From contig DAOPBR010000008.1 of NCBI GenBank assembly GCA_035395685.1, positions 6,104 to 70,103 on the forward strand: 64,000 nt of DNA, in the 5' to 3' direction. This stretch comes from JAKJGA01 sp029554345 (lineage in GTDB: Bacteria; Spirochaetota; UBA4802; JAFGJZ01). Shown here one piece after another: positions 15,560 to 23,930 of this stretch. Each line of letters begins with the position of its first letter. The stretch's first letter is position 1. The position numbers and the translations under genes were made by a program. The notes beneath the pieces were generated by a model, which saw only the letters and a list, made by a program, of their open reading frames with translations, was not told the DNA's origin and did not search any database.

Positions 15560-17344
15560 TTACCAGCTGAGTCCGTATCCGCAGTCAAACAATGCTTTCT
15601 TGCCGTCGCCTTTGTTGATTGGAATATCCTTCATCGAAGCCGGCCATGAAAACGGAAGCTTTCCTTTAGGCTTATGATCTCCGAATAGAACATCGGCGAT
15701 TCCGTCAGCTTCAGTTCCGGGAAGCCAAACTGCGACAAATGCCTTTGATTTCGTAATCACTTCCGTAACAGGCATCGGTCTTCCGCTTATAAATATTACA
15801 GCGAAATCTTTTCCGCTCTTTTTTATCTTGTCAAACAGATCCTCGTCAGACGGGTTCAAAGTCAGTTCTGTACGGTCGCCCTTAAATTCGGCATAAGGGG
15901 TCTCGCCGAGAACGACTATTATTTTATCAGCGCCGTCTATGCCGCTTCCGTCTTTCGAATAAACAACTTCAGTGTTTTTTGAAACAGCATTTTTGAAAGC
16001 TGTTACGATATCCGTTCCCTGTGTCACCTTTCCGGTCGAACCCTGCCAGTCAATAGTCCAACCGCCGCACTGCGAACCTATATCAGATGCACGCTCCCCG
16101 CAAAGAACAATCTTCTTTAAATCTTTTTTAAGAGGAAAATAATTTTCATTTTTAAGAACAACAAGCGATTCACGGACAGCTTCTCTCGCAACTGCACGGT
16201 GTTCAGCCGAACCGACCTTTGAAGCGGCTTCCTTATCTGAATAAGGCGAATCGAATAATCCGGTCTTATACTTAACATAAAGAATTCTACGGACAGCGTC
16301 ATTTATTCTTTCTTCGCTTACTTTCTTTTCGTTAACAAGCTCAGTCAGATTAGTGATGAAAGTCTTATAATCATAAGGGATCATGACCATGTCTATTCCG
16401 GCATTAATTCCCTTTTCAACCGTTTCTTTTGAAGTTCCGCCAAGCTGCTTGAGCGCGTCAAAATCGCTTATGATAAACCCTTTGAATTTAAGTTCATTCT
16501 TCAAAACATCGGTGAGCCAGTAACGGTTTCCGTGCATCTTCTCGCCTTTTATACTGCTGTATGAAGCCATTATTGTAAGAACTCCGTTCTTAACTGCATC
16601 CTCATACGCCGGCAGAAATTTGTCGCGGATTTCTTTTTCGCTCATGACGCAGTCGCCCTGATCGATTCCGTACTGAGTTCCGCCGTCGCCGATAAAGTGT
16701 TTCGCGCAAGCTGCGATTCCGTTGGTTTCAAAAGAATCCTGAAGTCCGCGCACTTCGGCGGCACCGAGAGCTGCAACAATACTACCGTCCTCGCTGAAAC
16801 CTTCGTATGTTCTTCCCCATCTTTCATCAAGAGGAACTGCCACGCACGGAGAAAAAGCCCAGCGGAATCCGCTAGCTCTTGATTCAAATGCCGTTATGCG
16901 CGCGACCTTCTCGACGAGCGAGGGATTATTCGCGGCTCCCAAACCTATATGATGAGGAAAAATCACCGCGTTCATGGTTTTATTTGAACCGTGAAGCGAA
17001 TCGATGCCGTAAATAACCGGAATAGCGAGTCTCGTTTTAAGCGCCATTGACTGAACACGGTCGCAGTATTCAGCCCACCCTTTTGCGTTAATATCAGAAG
17101 GCATCGCGTCACCGCCGCTTAGAACAGAACCGATACCGTATTCAGTAATATCAGCAAAATTGACAACAGACGAATCTATCTGAGCCATCTGGCCGATTTT
17201 TTCAGCCAGAGTCATTTTCGCAAGAAGTTCATCCGCTTTCTTGAAAGCGATTTCATCACTTATGTTTTCCGGTGCTTTCTTCTTCGAACATGCCCCGGCT
17301 GAAATAATTAAAAGCAGGGCAAAGAGAGATAATATTTTTTTCAT
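15560..17344 (-). CDS. GH3 beta-glucosidase, predicted lipoprotein
   Basis: 594 residues. A signal peptide ends in a lipobox-like SAGAC followed by SKKK, so the mature enzyme is probably lipid-anchored facing the periplasm. The body is a two-domain GH3 enzyme with KMTLAEKIGQMAQ, GSNKTMNAVIFPH, the AKHFIGDGGTQYG region and ISDFDA, holding the nucleophile Asp; the C-terminal alpha/beta sandwich includes VWLPGTEADGIADVLFG. GH3 enzymes of this kind release glucose from beta-linked gluco-oligosaccharides. It is the last gene of the operon, its ATG overlapping the GH1 stop (ATGA). Linkage preference cannot be read. Confidence 0.92.
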   Translation of the reverse strand: MKKILSLFALLLIISAGACSKKKAPENISDEIAFKKADELLAKMTLAEKIGQMAQIDSSVVNFADITEYGIGSVLSGGDAMPSDINAKGWAEYCDRVQSMALKTRLAIPVIYGIDSLHGSNKTMNAVIFPHHIGLGAANNPSLVEKVARITAFESRASGFRWAFSPCVAVPLDERWGRTYEGFSEDGSIVAALGAAEVRGLQDSFETNGIAACAKHFIGDGGTQYGIDQGDCVMSEKEIRDKFLPAYEDAVKNGVLTIMASYSSIKGEKMHGNRYWLTDVLKNELKFKGFIISDFDALKQLGGTSKETVEKGINAGIDMVMIPYDYKTFITNLTELVNEKKVSEERINDAVRRILYVKYKTGLFDSPYSDKEAASKVGSAEHRAVAREAVRESLVVLKNENYFPLKKDLKKIVLCGERASDIGSQCGGWTIDWQGSTGKVTQGTDIVTAFKNAVSKNTEVVYSKDGSGIDGADKIIVVLGETPYAEFKGDRTELTLNPSDEDLFDKIKKSGKDFAVIFISGRPMPVTEVITKSKAFVAVWLPGTEADGIADVLFGDHKPKGKLPFSWPASMKDIPINKGDGKKALFDCGYGLSW

Positions 17345-18693
17345 ATAGCTTCTCCGTTTGTTTCAATGACTTTCTTATACCAAAGCGCCGAATCCTTAAG
17401 AGTACGCTTCTGTGTTTTGTAATCAACATGAATCAGTCCGAAGCGCTCTGTATATCCGTAAGCCCATTCGAAATTATCAGTCAGTGACCAATGAAAATAT
17501 CCGTCGACAGGTACGCCTTCATCCGCAGCCTTCTTCAGGCTTGAAAGATATCTTTCAAGAAAATCAATTCTCTGCGCGTCATGAACATGGCCGTCGCGGA
17601 AAACCCAGTCATGAGAAGACATTCCGTTTTCGGCAATCACTATCGGTTTTCCGTATCTTTCGTAAAGAAATTTTGCTCCCCAGTAAAGGCTTTCGGGAAC
17701 TACCGGCCAGCCGATTGCAGTGCGAGCATATCCTGCGTCATGATAAATTCTTTTAATCTGATTGTTATCTTCGCCTGAAACGGAAAAACCCTGATATATA
17801 TTTACACCGCAGTAATCAAGATTCTGATTAATGGTTTTCATATCGCCGTCTTTTATTTCAGGCATGAACTCCGCGTATCTCGAAAAAGTATCATCTGAAT
17901 AATTTCCTTTATATACGGGATCAAGCCATAGATCAAGACTCCATATATTCTGAAGTTCACCTGTAAAATTTCCTCTGACTGCAGCATCAATATCGCGCGG
18001 AGAATTTGTCGCCGGACAGCAAACCGATGCCGGAGGAGCAAAACCTATTTTAACAGGATTCTTTGCCGCGCCTCTGATCGCCTGAACGCTTTTTCCGTGC
18101 GCAAGCAGTGCGTTATGAATGATTTCAAATATCTGCTTCATTCCGAGCTTGTCGCCCGGTGCATGAATTCCGTCCTTGTGGCCAAGATTGACGAAGCAAT
18201 GCGGCTCGTTTAGCGTGAACCAGTTATTCACCCTGTCTGAAAGTTTTTCAGCAACGATACGGGAATAATCCGCGAACCAGTCAGACGATGAAGGATTCAG
18301 CCAGCCGCCCTGCTTATAAAGAGCATACGGATAATCCCAGTGAAAAAGAGTCACCCACGGATCGACACCGTTTGCAATCAGTTCATCAACCAGGCGGTCG
18401 TAGAAATCAAGCCCTTCTTTGTTGATCTTGCCTGTTTCAAAATTAATAACCCGCGGCCATGACACAGAAAATCTATACGCCTGAAGACCGATCTGTTTCA
18501 TCAGAGAAACATCTTCTTTATAAAGCCTTATATGATCGCACGCTACATCGCCGTTTGATTTATCAAATATGGTATTTTCTTTGCGGGTGAATGTATCCCA
18601 CACAGAAAGCCCCTTTCCGCCGTCCTTATAAGCACCTTCTATCTGATACGAAGCTGATGCAGCCCCCCAGACAAAATCTTTTTTAAAACCCAT
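17341..18693 (-). CDS. GH1 beta-glucosidase
   Basis: 450 residues, full-length GH1 barrel. Motifs are FVWGAASASYQIEGA at the N-terminus, YRFSVSWPR, TLNEPHC (acid/base Glu), IAENGMS (nucleophile Glu) and the C-terminal GYFHWSLTDNFEWAYGY. No signal peptide, so it is cytoplasmic and would act on imported cellobiose or similar beta-glucosides. It overlaps the GH3 gene by 4 bases and follows the GH51 gene by 23 bases. All catalytic residues are present. Family is certain; the natural substrate is inferred from the operon. Confidence 0.97.
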   Translation of the reverse strand: MGFKKDFVWGAASASYQIEGAYKDGGKGLSVWDTFTRKENTIFDKSNGDVACDHIRLYKEDVSLMKQIGLQAYRFSVSWPRVINFETGKINKEGLDFYDRLVDELIANGVDPWVTLFHWDYPYALYKQGGWLNPSSSDWFADYSRIVAEKLSDRVNNWFTLNEPHCFVNLGHKDGIHAPGDKLGMKQIFEIIHNALLAHGKSVQAIRGAAKNPVKIGFAPPASVCCPATNSPRDIDAAVRGNFTGELQNIWSLDLWLDPVYKGNYSDDTFSRYAEFMPEIKDGDMKTINQNLDYCGVNIYQGFSVSGEDNNQIKRIYHDAGYARTAIGWPVVPESLYWGAKFLYERYGKPIVIAENGMSSHDWVFRDGHVHDAQRIDFLERYLSSLKKAADEGVPVDGYFHWSLTDNFEWAYGYTERFGLIHVDYKTQKRTLKDSALWYKKVIETNGEAI

Positions 18694-18716
18694 GTTACCT
18701 CCGCAGTAAAAACATA

Positions 18717-20216
18717 TTACTTAACTCTAAACTTTACAGTATTCCATGACAATGGCGGAAGAACCACAGAGATTTTTCCCGCGCTGTCAACAACAGGCAT
18801 CGTCATTGCTTCACGTGGAAGCACTTTTTCGGGTTCGGCGAAAGAATTTTTAGCATGAAGATCCGTTCCGCTCATTTCCGAATGGCTTAAAAATTCAACC
18901 TCCCCGAACGAGCGCAGATCAACTGAAAATTCAGCCGAATCATTATTGAAAGAGTTTAACGCGAAGAGCGTGATGACACCCTTTTCTTCCTGATAAATAA
19001 GAGACGACTGAACTCCCGGAACCGCACCGTACATCGGCGTTTCTTTTTCCGGAGAATTGACAAAAGTTTTTAATACTTTTCCGCCTGCGCATCCGGCAGC
19101 CTGAACGAAAGGATAGTATGTCGTCTGCTTGAAAATTCCTCCGCCCGGTTTGGTCATAACAGGAGCTATAACGTTCACAAGCTGGGCAAGACACGCCATC
19201 TTGACCATGTCGCAGTTATTAAGCAATGTGCAGACAAGTCCGCCGAAAACAAGCGAATCGAGAAGCGAATAATTGTCTTCAAGAAGTTCAGGCGCTTTCT
19301 GCCACGGATGATCGGTCTGATTCTGCATGTACCAGATATTCCATTCGTCAAAAGAAAGAAACACCTGCTTCTTCGATCTTGTCTTTGCCTTAACATAGCC
19401 GACTGTTCCGGCGATTGTTTTTATAAATGAATCCATATCGTAAAATGACGCTAGAAAATCGTCATCATTGCCTTCGTTTTCATAATATCTGTGCAGAGAA
19501 AGATAATCTGCATATTCATAAAGATGCTCTAAAACTGTTCTGTCCCATTCCGGATACGTCGGGATGCGCGTAGTCGAGCTTCCGCACGCAACGAGTTTTA
19601 TTGAAGGATCTACAAGACGCATAATCTTCGCGGTCTCTCTCGCCTTTTTTCCGTAATCATCCGAAGTCATCTGTCCAATCTGCCACGGCCCGTCCATTTC
19701 ATTTCCGAGACACCATACTTTTATATTATGCGGATCCTTGTGACCGTTTGCGATACGCATATCGCTCCAGTATGTGCCTGAAGGATGATTGCAGTATTCG
19801 ACAAGTTCTGCCGCGTCCTTCGGATTTCCTGTGCCGAGGTTTACCGCTCCCATGATCCCTGCTCCGCATTCCTTTGTCCAGTCTGCAAATTCATCGATTC
19901 CGAATTCATTCGTTTCAATTGATTTCCAAGCGAGATCAAGCCGAACGGGTCTTTTGTCTTTCGGCCCGATGCCGTCCTTCCAGTCATAATTTGAAAGAAA
20001 ATTTCCGCCCGGATAACGGATAAGACCTATTTGCATATCTTTGATGCACTGAATAACATCTTTGCGGAAACCGCGCGAATCAGCCTGCGGATGACCCGGC
20101 TCATAAATTCCGTTATAAACAGCACGCCCGAGATGCTCTATAAACGAACTGAACAATTCAGTTCCTGCAGTTCCCACATAAAAATCCTTGTCAACAACAC
20201 ATTTTACCTGTTTCAT
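18717..20216 (-). CDS. GH51 alpha-L-arabinofuranosidase
   Basis: About 499 residues, normal for intracellular GH51. Visible motifs are IEHLGRAVYNGIYEP, LIRYPGGNFLSNYDWKDGIG, VWCLGNEMDGPWQ (acid/base Glu), SLHRYYEN and SFDEWNIWY (nucleophile Glu). No signal peptide. The enzyme removes arabinofuranosyl side groups from arabinoxylan, arabinan or xyloglucan fragments; some GH51 members also act on beta-glucans. ATG 20216 is chosen because GGGGAGGA lies just upstream; the longer frame has no ribosome site. Second gene of the hydrolase operon, 47 bases after GH12. Confidence 0.94.
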   Translation of the reverse strand: MKQVKCVVDKDFYVGTAGTELFSSFIEHLGRAVYNGIYEPGHPQADSRGFRKDVIQCIKDMQIGLIRYPGGNFLSNYDWKDGIGPKDKRPVRLDLAWKSIETNEFGIDEFADWTKECGAGIMGAVNLGTGNPKDAAELVEYCNHPSGTYWSDMRIANGHKDPHNIKVWCLGNEMDGPWQIGQMTSDDYGKKARETAKIMRLVDPSIKLVACGSSTTRIPTYPEWDRTVLEHLYEYADYLSLHRYYENEGNDDDFLASFYDMDSFIKTIAGTVGYVKAKTRSKKQVFLSFDEWNIWYMQNQTDHPWQKAPELLEDNYSLLDSLVFGGLVCTLLNNCDMVKMACLAQLVNVIAPVMTKPGGGIFKQTTYYPFVQAAGCAGGKVLKTFVNSPEKETPMYGAVPGVQSSLIYQEEKGVITLFALNSFNNDSAEFSVDLRSFGEVEFLSHSEMSGTDLHAKNSFAEPEKVLPREAMTMPVVDSAGKISVVLPPLSWNTVKFRVK

Positions 20217-20263
20217 ATTCCTCCCCTTATAAGACACGCGCCGGAAAACCGGCGCGGATTAAG

Positions 20264-21055
20264 TCATTCAACTTTTACATCGTATTTTTTGATTTTTGCA
20301 GTTCCGGTTCCGTACCAGACTTCATTGCCGAGTTCAAAATTCGCAATATAGTTGTCTTTGGTTATTATGTTTTTCTTCATCAGAAAATCGATAAAAAGAG
20401 AAACACTCAGTTTTCCTTTCATGAAAGGCTTTCTCGCTACAAAAGCTGTGTAAGTCCATTTGTTGTCATTCGCGCCGGAATCATCACCGTGATTGCCTTT
20501 GAAATAAATATCATAGACGATACCGTCGGCAGTAAAAGTGCCGAGATTTTGAGCCCATGACCAGTCGTTATTAGTCTTATCGTAATTCCAGATCATGACT
20601 TCCTGAGAAATGTGTTCTTTTTTGCTCGGAAGCTTTGACAATGCCCAAAACTCAAAAGCCATGTCGCACTTTCCGGTTGTCTGAAGATCGATATCAAATT
20701 CAACAGTCAGCTTTTTGCTTCCTGCTTTGAATGGAAAACCAGGGTGAAGATTTTTATTATCATTCCACGGAGAATCTCCGCACATCACTTCCGGATACGA
20801 GAGAACCCATTTGCCGTCTCCTTTCCAGTTCCACTTCCATCCGAAGTAATCTTTTCCTTTAATTACTGACTGGGTATAATTGCCCGATCTCGCGTTCTTG
20901 TTCCATACATTATTCATTACTTCATATTTTTCATTTACGATAAACGACGCCCAGTCGGACGACAATTCAGTATCACCTGCAGAACGCAGAGATGTAAAAA
21001 GCAGGAATGCAGCCGACAGAGTCAAAAAAAATGCAGTTAAAACTTTCTTTTTCAT
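20264..21055 (-). CDS. Secreted GH12 endo-beta-glucanase or xyloglucanase
   Basis: 263 residues. An N-terminal signal peptide (KKKVLTAFFLTLSAAFLLFTS) is followed by a jelly-roll GH12 domain. Family marks are VWNKNARSGNYTQ, VLSYPEVMCGDSPW, MAFEFWAL, SQEVMIWN (nucleophile Glu) and FELGNEVWYGTG (acid/base Glu). GH12 enzymes cut cellulose, mixed-linkage glucan or xyloglucan internally. Secretion puts it first in the degradation path, and the downstream GH51, GH1 and GH3 fit xyloglucan or arabinosylated beta-glucan. AAGGAGG precedes the ATG. It is the first gene of the operon and faces the ArsR-like regulator. Confidence 0.9.
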   Translation of the reverse strand: MKKKVLTAFFLTLSAAFLLFTSLRSAGDTELSSDWASFIVNEKYEVMNNVWNKNARSGNYTQSVIKGKDYFGWKWNWKGDGKWVLSYPEVMCGDSPWNDNKNLHPGFPFKAGSKKLTVEFDIDLQTTGKCDMAFEFWALSKLPSKKEHISQEVMIWNYDKTNNDWSWAQNLGTFTADGIVYDIYFKGNHGDDSGANDNKWTYTAFVARKPFMKGKLSVSLFIDFLMKKNIITKDNYIANFELGNEVWYGTGTAKIKKYDVKVE

Positions 21056-21082
21056 GAGGCCTCCTTTGTATCACGTTTTGTG

Positions 21083-21117
21083 ATGTTTATCATTTATCCA
21101 AATAGTTATTCCGTCAA
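21083..21117 (-). promoter_or_regulatory. GH operon promoter with overlapping operator
   Basis: On the minus strand a -35 box TTGACG (21117-21112) and a -10 like AATGAT (21094-21089) are 17 nt apart. The 10-base half-site TGATAAACAT (21092-21083) overlaps the -10. The same 10-mer recurs at 21177-21186 on the other strand, giving an inverted pair around the divergent promoters. The natural ligand-controlled repressor is the adjacent ArsR-type protein (inference). Confidence 0.6.
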
Positions 21118-21163
21118 CATAATTTATGATATTTTTATGTTTTTGGCTTGCAATATAAAAATA

Positions 21164-21186
21164 ATATCATGATATCTGATAAACAT
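21164..21186 (+). promoter_or_regulatory. Regulator promoter operators
   Basis: The perfect 12-bp palindrome ATATCATGATAT (21164-21175) is followed immediately by TGATAAACAT (21177-21186), the inverted copy of the site over the GH promoter. Both lie just before the regulator start codon, which suggests autoregulation. Confidence 0.5.
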
Positions 21187-21198
21187 AAAGGAAATTAA

Positions 21199-22122
21199 AT
21201 GGACAACAAAACTCTCGTAATAGACGCGGAACAGGATATTCATATATTAAAGGGTCTAGCTTCCGAAATCAGAGTCAAAATACTTCAACTGGTTTCCGAC
21301 GAAACCGTCAGCATTAATGACATTTCAGAAAAACTTTCACTTCCGCAATCGACCGTTACGACGAATATTCAGATACTCGAACAGTGCGGACTCGTTAAAA
21401 CCGAATCAGCTAAGGGAATCAAAGGAAGCAGAAAAATGTGTTCAGCGCTTTTTTCTTCCTTTTTAGTAAACATCAGAAAAGACGGTTCGTCATCATCGGA
21501 TTCCGTAAGCATTGAAATGCCGGTTGGACTATTCTTCGATTATCAGGTATCGGCTCCCTGCGGAATGTGCAGTTCAACCCGCACAATAGGATTTCTCGAT
21601 TCGCCTGAAGCGTTTCTGATGCCGGAACGTGTGAGCGCGGGACTTCTCTGGCTGGGCAAAGGATTCGTCAAATATAAATTCCCGAACAACGCATATAACG
21701 CGCAGAGACCTGTTTCAAAAATTTTATTGTCGATGGAACTATCGTCTGAAGTACCGGGCACGAATCCCGACTGGAAGTCGGACATCTTCGTAAAAATTAA
21801 CGGGAAAAAAATCGGAACATGGACATCTCCCGGAGACTTCGGAGACAAGCGCGGCAAATACACGCCTGAATGGTGGAAGAACAAGGGTTCGCAGTACGGA
21901 ATACTCACCGCATGGGAAGTGAACTCAAAGGGAACATTCATCGATAATGAAAAAATATCCGACGTCAAGATAAACGATCTTACGATCAACATGCATCATT
22001 CAATCGAAGTCACAGTAGGCGTTGATGAGAAGTCAAAGAATGTCGGAGGAATGAACATATTCGGGAAAGATTTCGGAAATTACGATCAGGACATCTGCCT
22101 GAAGATGTTTTTCGGCGAGTGA
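21199..22122 (+). CDS. ArsR-type regulator with large C-terminal domain
   Basis: 307 residues. The first 85 or so form a winged helix of the ArsR type (LASEIRVKILQLVSD, ISEKLSLPQSTVTTNIQILEQCGLV). The remaining 220 residues are beta-rich and unlike the short ArsR proteins. They contain FDYQVSAPCGMCSSTRTIGFLDSPEAF, GLLWLGKGFVKYKFPN and a run of Trp and Gly (EWWKNKGSQYG), plausible for binding a carbohydrate. It is divergent from the GH12-GH51-GH1-GH3 operon with paired operators between. The simplest reading is a sugar-responsive repressor of that operon. Domain split and context are seen; the ligand is unknown. Confidence 0.82.
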   Translation: MDNKTLVIDAEQDIHILKGLASEIRVKILQLVSDETVSINDISEKLSLPQSTVTTNIQILEQCGLVKTESAKGIKGSRKMCSALFSSFLVNIRKDGSSSSDSVSIEMPVGLFFDYQVSAPCGMCSSTRTIGFLDSPEAFLMPERVSAGLLWLGKGFVKYKFPNNAYNAQRPVSKILLSMELSSEVPGTNPDWKSDIFVKINGKKIGTWTSPGDFGDKRGKYTPEWWKNKGSQYGILTAWEVNSKGTFIDNEKISDVKINDLTINMHHSIEVTVGVDEKSKNVGGMNIFGKDFGNYDQDICLKMFFGE

Positions 22123-22124
22123 TT

Positions 22125-22152
22125 GTAAAGACGCAAGATCTTGCGTCTTTAC
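22125..22152. repeat. Perfect 28-bp palindrome
   Basis: GTAAAGACGCAAGA and its exact reverse complement abut with no loop, starting three bases after the regulator stop codon. There is no following T run, so it is a poor classic terminator. Palindromes of this style occur as dispersed repeats in several genomes, but no second full copy is in the window. Confidence 0.7.
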
Positions 22153-22153
22153 G

Positions 22154-22372
22154 GATGAACCGGTAAATGTTATCGACACTTCCGACAAAAAAAAGACTTA
22201 CGAAAAAATAACTCATGTTGAAATCATTAATTTTTACGAATTCGACATCAGCCGGAAAACCGGACGTAAAATTACGATCCGCGGAAAACTCGGAGTTTTT
22301 AATCAGCGCGGAGGATATTCACGCCAATACTCAACTCCGATATATATCTCAATTATTGAAGTAATTGATTAA
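22154..22372 (+). pseudogene. Headless C-terminal gene fragment
   Basis: An open frame of about 73 codons ends at TAA 22372 and reads like protein: DEPVNVIDTSDKKK, then FDISRKTGRKITIRGKLGVF, then GYSRQYSTPIYISIIEVID. It has no start codon of its own and runs back into the 28-bp palindrome. It looks like the 3' end of a gene cut off by the repeat or by a deletion. No family is recognised. Confidence 0.45.
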
Positions 22373-22376
22373 AATA

Positions 22377-22946
22377 TCAATAATTATAAGAATCTATTTT
22401 CAGCTTATTTCCTTCCTGTTTAATCAAGAGAATTTTGTTAAACATGCTATCGATTTCAAGCCGGGTCTTATCATCATATTCCGCAAGCTTTTTCAATTCC
22501 GAACCGTTCTTTCCGCATATCCATAAAGTTTTCTTCTTTGAAGTCTTTGAATATGTGATAATTATCATATTGAGAGAAGCTTTCTGCGGATCAACCGACG
22601 AGGGCAAAACTCTATACTGTGAAATTGAGTCACGCGGGAAAAGAAGCATGCGGTTTTCATCGGTCTTATATCCGATCTGATAATAAAATCCTACGATAAC
22701 ATCTCTATTGTCAGAAGGAAATACATATTTAAGATCATTCTTTCCGATATCATACAGGCAGATATTAATAACTTCATTCTCATCATCAACCGCATTATTC
22801 ACTGCATAAAAATACTGAGCAGTCTGATAATCAAAAGAGTCAATATATACCGAACGTCCAGTTTTCGAAGAAAAACCTGACAGCGACGATTGACCTGCCG
22901 AAATCACCAATACCAGAAATACCGAAAGTAAAACTTTTCTAATCAT
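22377..22946 (-). CDS. Secreted protein, unknown
   Basis: 189 residues with a signal peptide (VLLSVFLVLVISAG) and then a mixed alpha-beta or beta-rich region. Tandem elements such as INICLYDIGKNDLKYVFPSD and LWICGKNGSELKKLAEYD resemble blades of a short beta-propeller, but the match is weak. A good GGAGGAAAT ribosome site precedes the ATG. It shares its orientation with the metallo-beta-lactamase-fold gene upstream (86-base gap). The 3' end converges on the headless fragment. Function unknown. Confidence 0.6.
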   Translation of the reverse strand: MIRKVLLSVFLVLVISAGQSSLSGFSSKTGRSVYIDSFDYQTAQYFYAVNNAVDDENEVINICLYDIGKNDLKYVFPSDNRDVIVGFYYQIGYKTDENRMLLFPRDSISQYRVLPSSVDPQKASLNMIIITYSKTSKKKTLWICGKNGSELKKLAEYDDKTRLEIDSMFNKILLIKQEGNKLKIDSYNY

Positions 22947-23031
22947 AACTATTTCCTCCTGATGATTCAGACAACTGCCGGAATAATATGTTTCACATTA
23001 TTCCGGAATTCTCAGATTTGAACTGAACTTT

Positions 23032-23871
23032 TCAATTTGATGTCTTTGAATTAAGAAGAGCCGCAGATACAACTTCGCGCGTGTGCTTTATAAGCGAGCC
23101 GTCTCCGGCCTTTCCATGACCCGGAATAATTATTCTGCAGTCCTTGAAACGCGCGGAAAGTTTATCCATCGACACAACCCAAGCGCTCAAGTTTCCGTCT
23201 TCGACGAAACCGGGCTTATTCGATTCAGCCGCAACAATCATGCATCCGCCGAAAAGAATTTTTCTTTCCGGAAGATAAACAACCAGATTATCATAAGTAT
23301 GAGTCGGACCCGGATAATAAACTATTGCCTCTTCATCTCCGCATTTGATTTTCTGTTCTTTATTAATATTAAAAACACGGTTCGGAGGATAAAACTTAAA
23401 TGAAGCGTAAACATTTCTGTACTTTGTCATTTTTTCATCTTTAAGCCACTCAACCATCTTCGCCATCGTCGATGGACTTTTCTTTTTCAGAAGTTCGCAT
23501 GTAAGATCCGAACCGTATACAGAAATTTCTTTTTTTAAAAGAGCTTCGTTTCCGCCAAGATTGTCTATATGAAAGCCGGTATTGATTTCAGTTACAGAAG
23601 CGTCACTGCCGAATGTTTGATTTATCCACGCGAGAACATTCTGCGCTGCATCCGGTGTATACGGCGTATCAATCCAGAGAATATCCCTGTCACCGGTTTT
23701 CACTATTAACGAATTTCCCGGCCACGGGAAACTGTGAGTTACCAAATAAACATCAGTTTCAATTTCTGTAATAATCAGCTCAGCACTGAGCTTTATTTCT
23801 TTTGATGCGGTGTTTGCCGAAAGAAGCGCTGAAAGCGCAAGAGTAAATAAAACGGCAATAGTCTTTTTCAT
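23032..23871 (-). CDS. Secreted metallo-beta-lactamase-fold protein lacking one zinc ligand
   Basis: 279 residues: signal peptide, then an MBL fold close to subclass B1/B2 beta-lactamases. The first motif reads NTGFHIDNLGGN (G99, H101, D103). The other ligands H191 (GPTHTYDN), C210 (FGGC) and H252 (IPGHG) are present. The residue in the position of H116 is Gly, where B1 enzymes have His and B2 enzymes have Asn. The DCH site can still hold a metal, but the 3H site is incomplete, so it may be a mono-zinc enzyme or have another role. Beta-lactamase activity is not proven by the sequence. Strong AAGGAGAA ribosome site. Confidence 0.8.
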   Translation of the reverse strand: MKKTIAVLFTLALSALLSANTASKEIKLSAELIITEIETDVYLVTHSFPWPGNSLIVKTGDRDILWIDTPYTPDAAQNVLAWINQTFGSDASVTEINTGFHIDNLGGNEALLKKEISVYGSDLTCELLKKKSPSTMAKMVEWLKDEKMTKYRNVYASFKFYPPNRVFNINKEQKIKCGDEEAIVYYPGPTHTYDNLVVYLPERKILFGGCMIVAAESNKPGFVEDGNLSAWVVSMDKLSARFKDCRIIIPGHGKAGDGSLIKHTREVVSAALLNSKTSN

Positions 23872-23930
23872 ATTAGTTCTCCTTCATAGACGGAATCCGT
23901 TTAATATACGGACGCGAAGCACCTATAATT

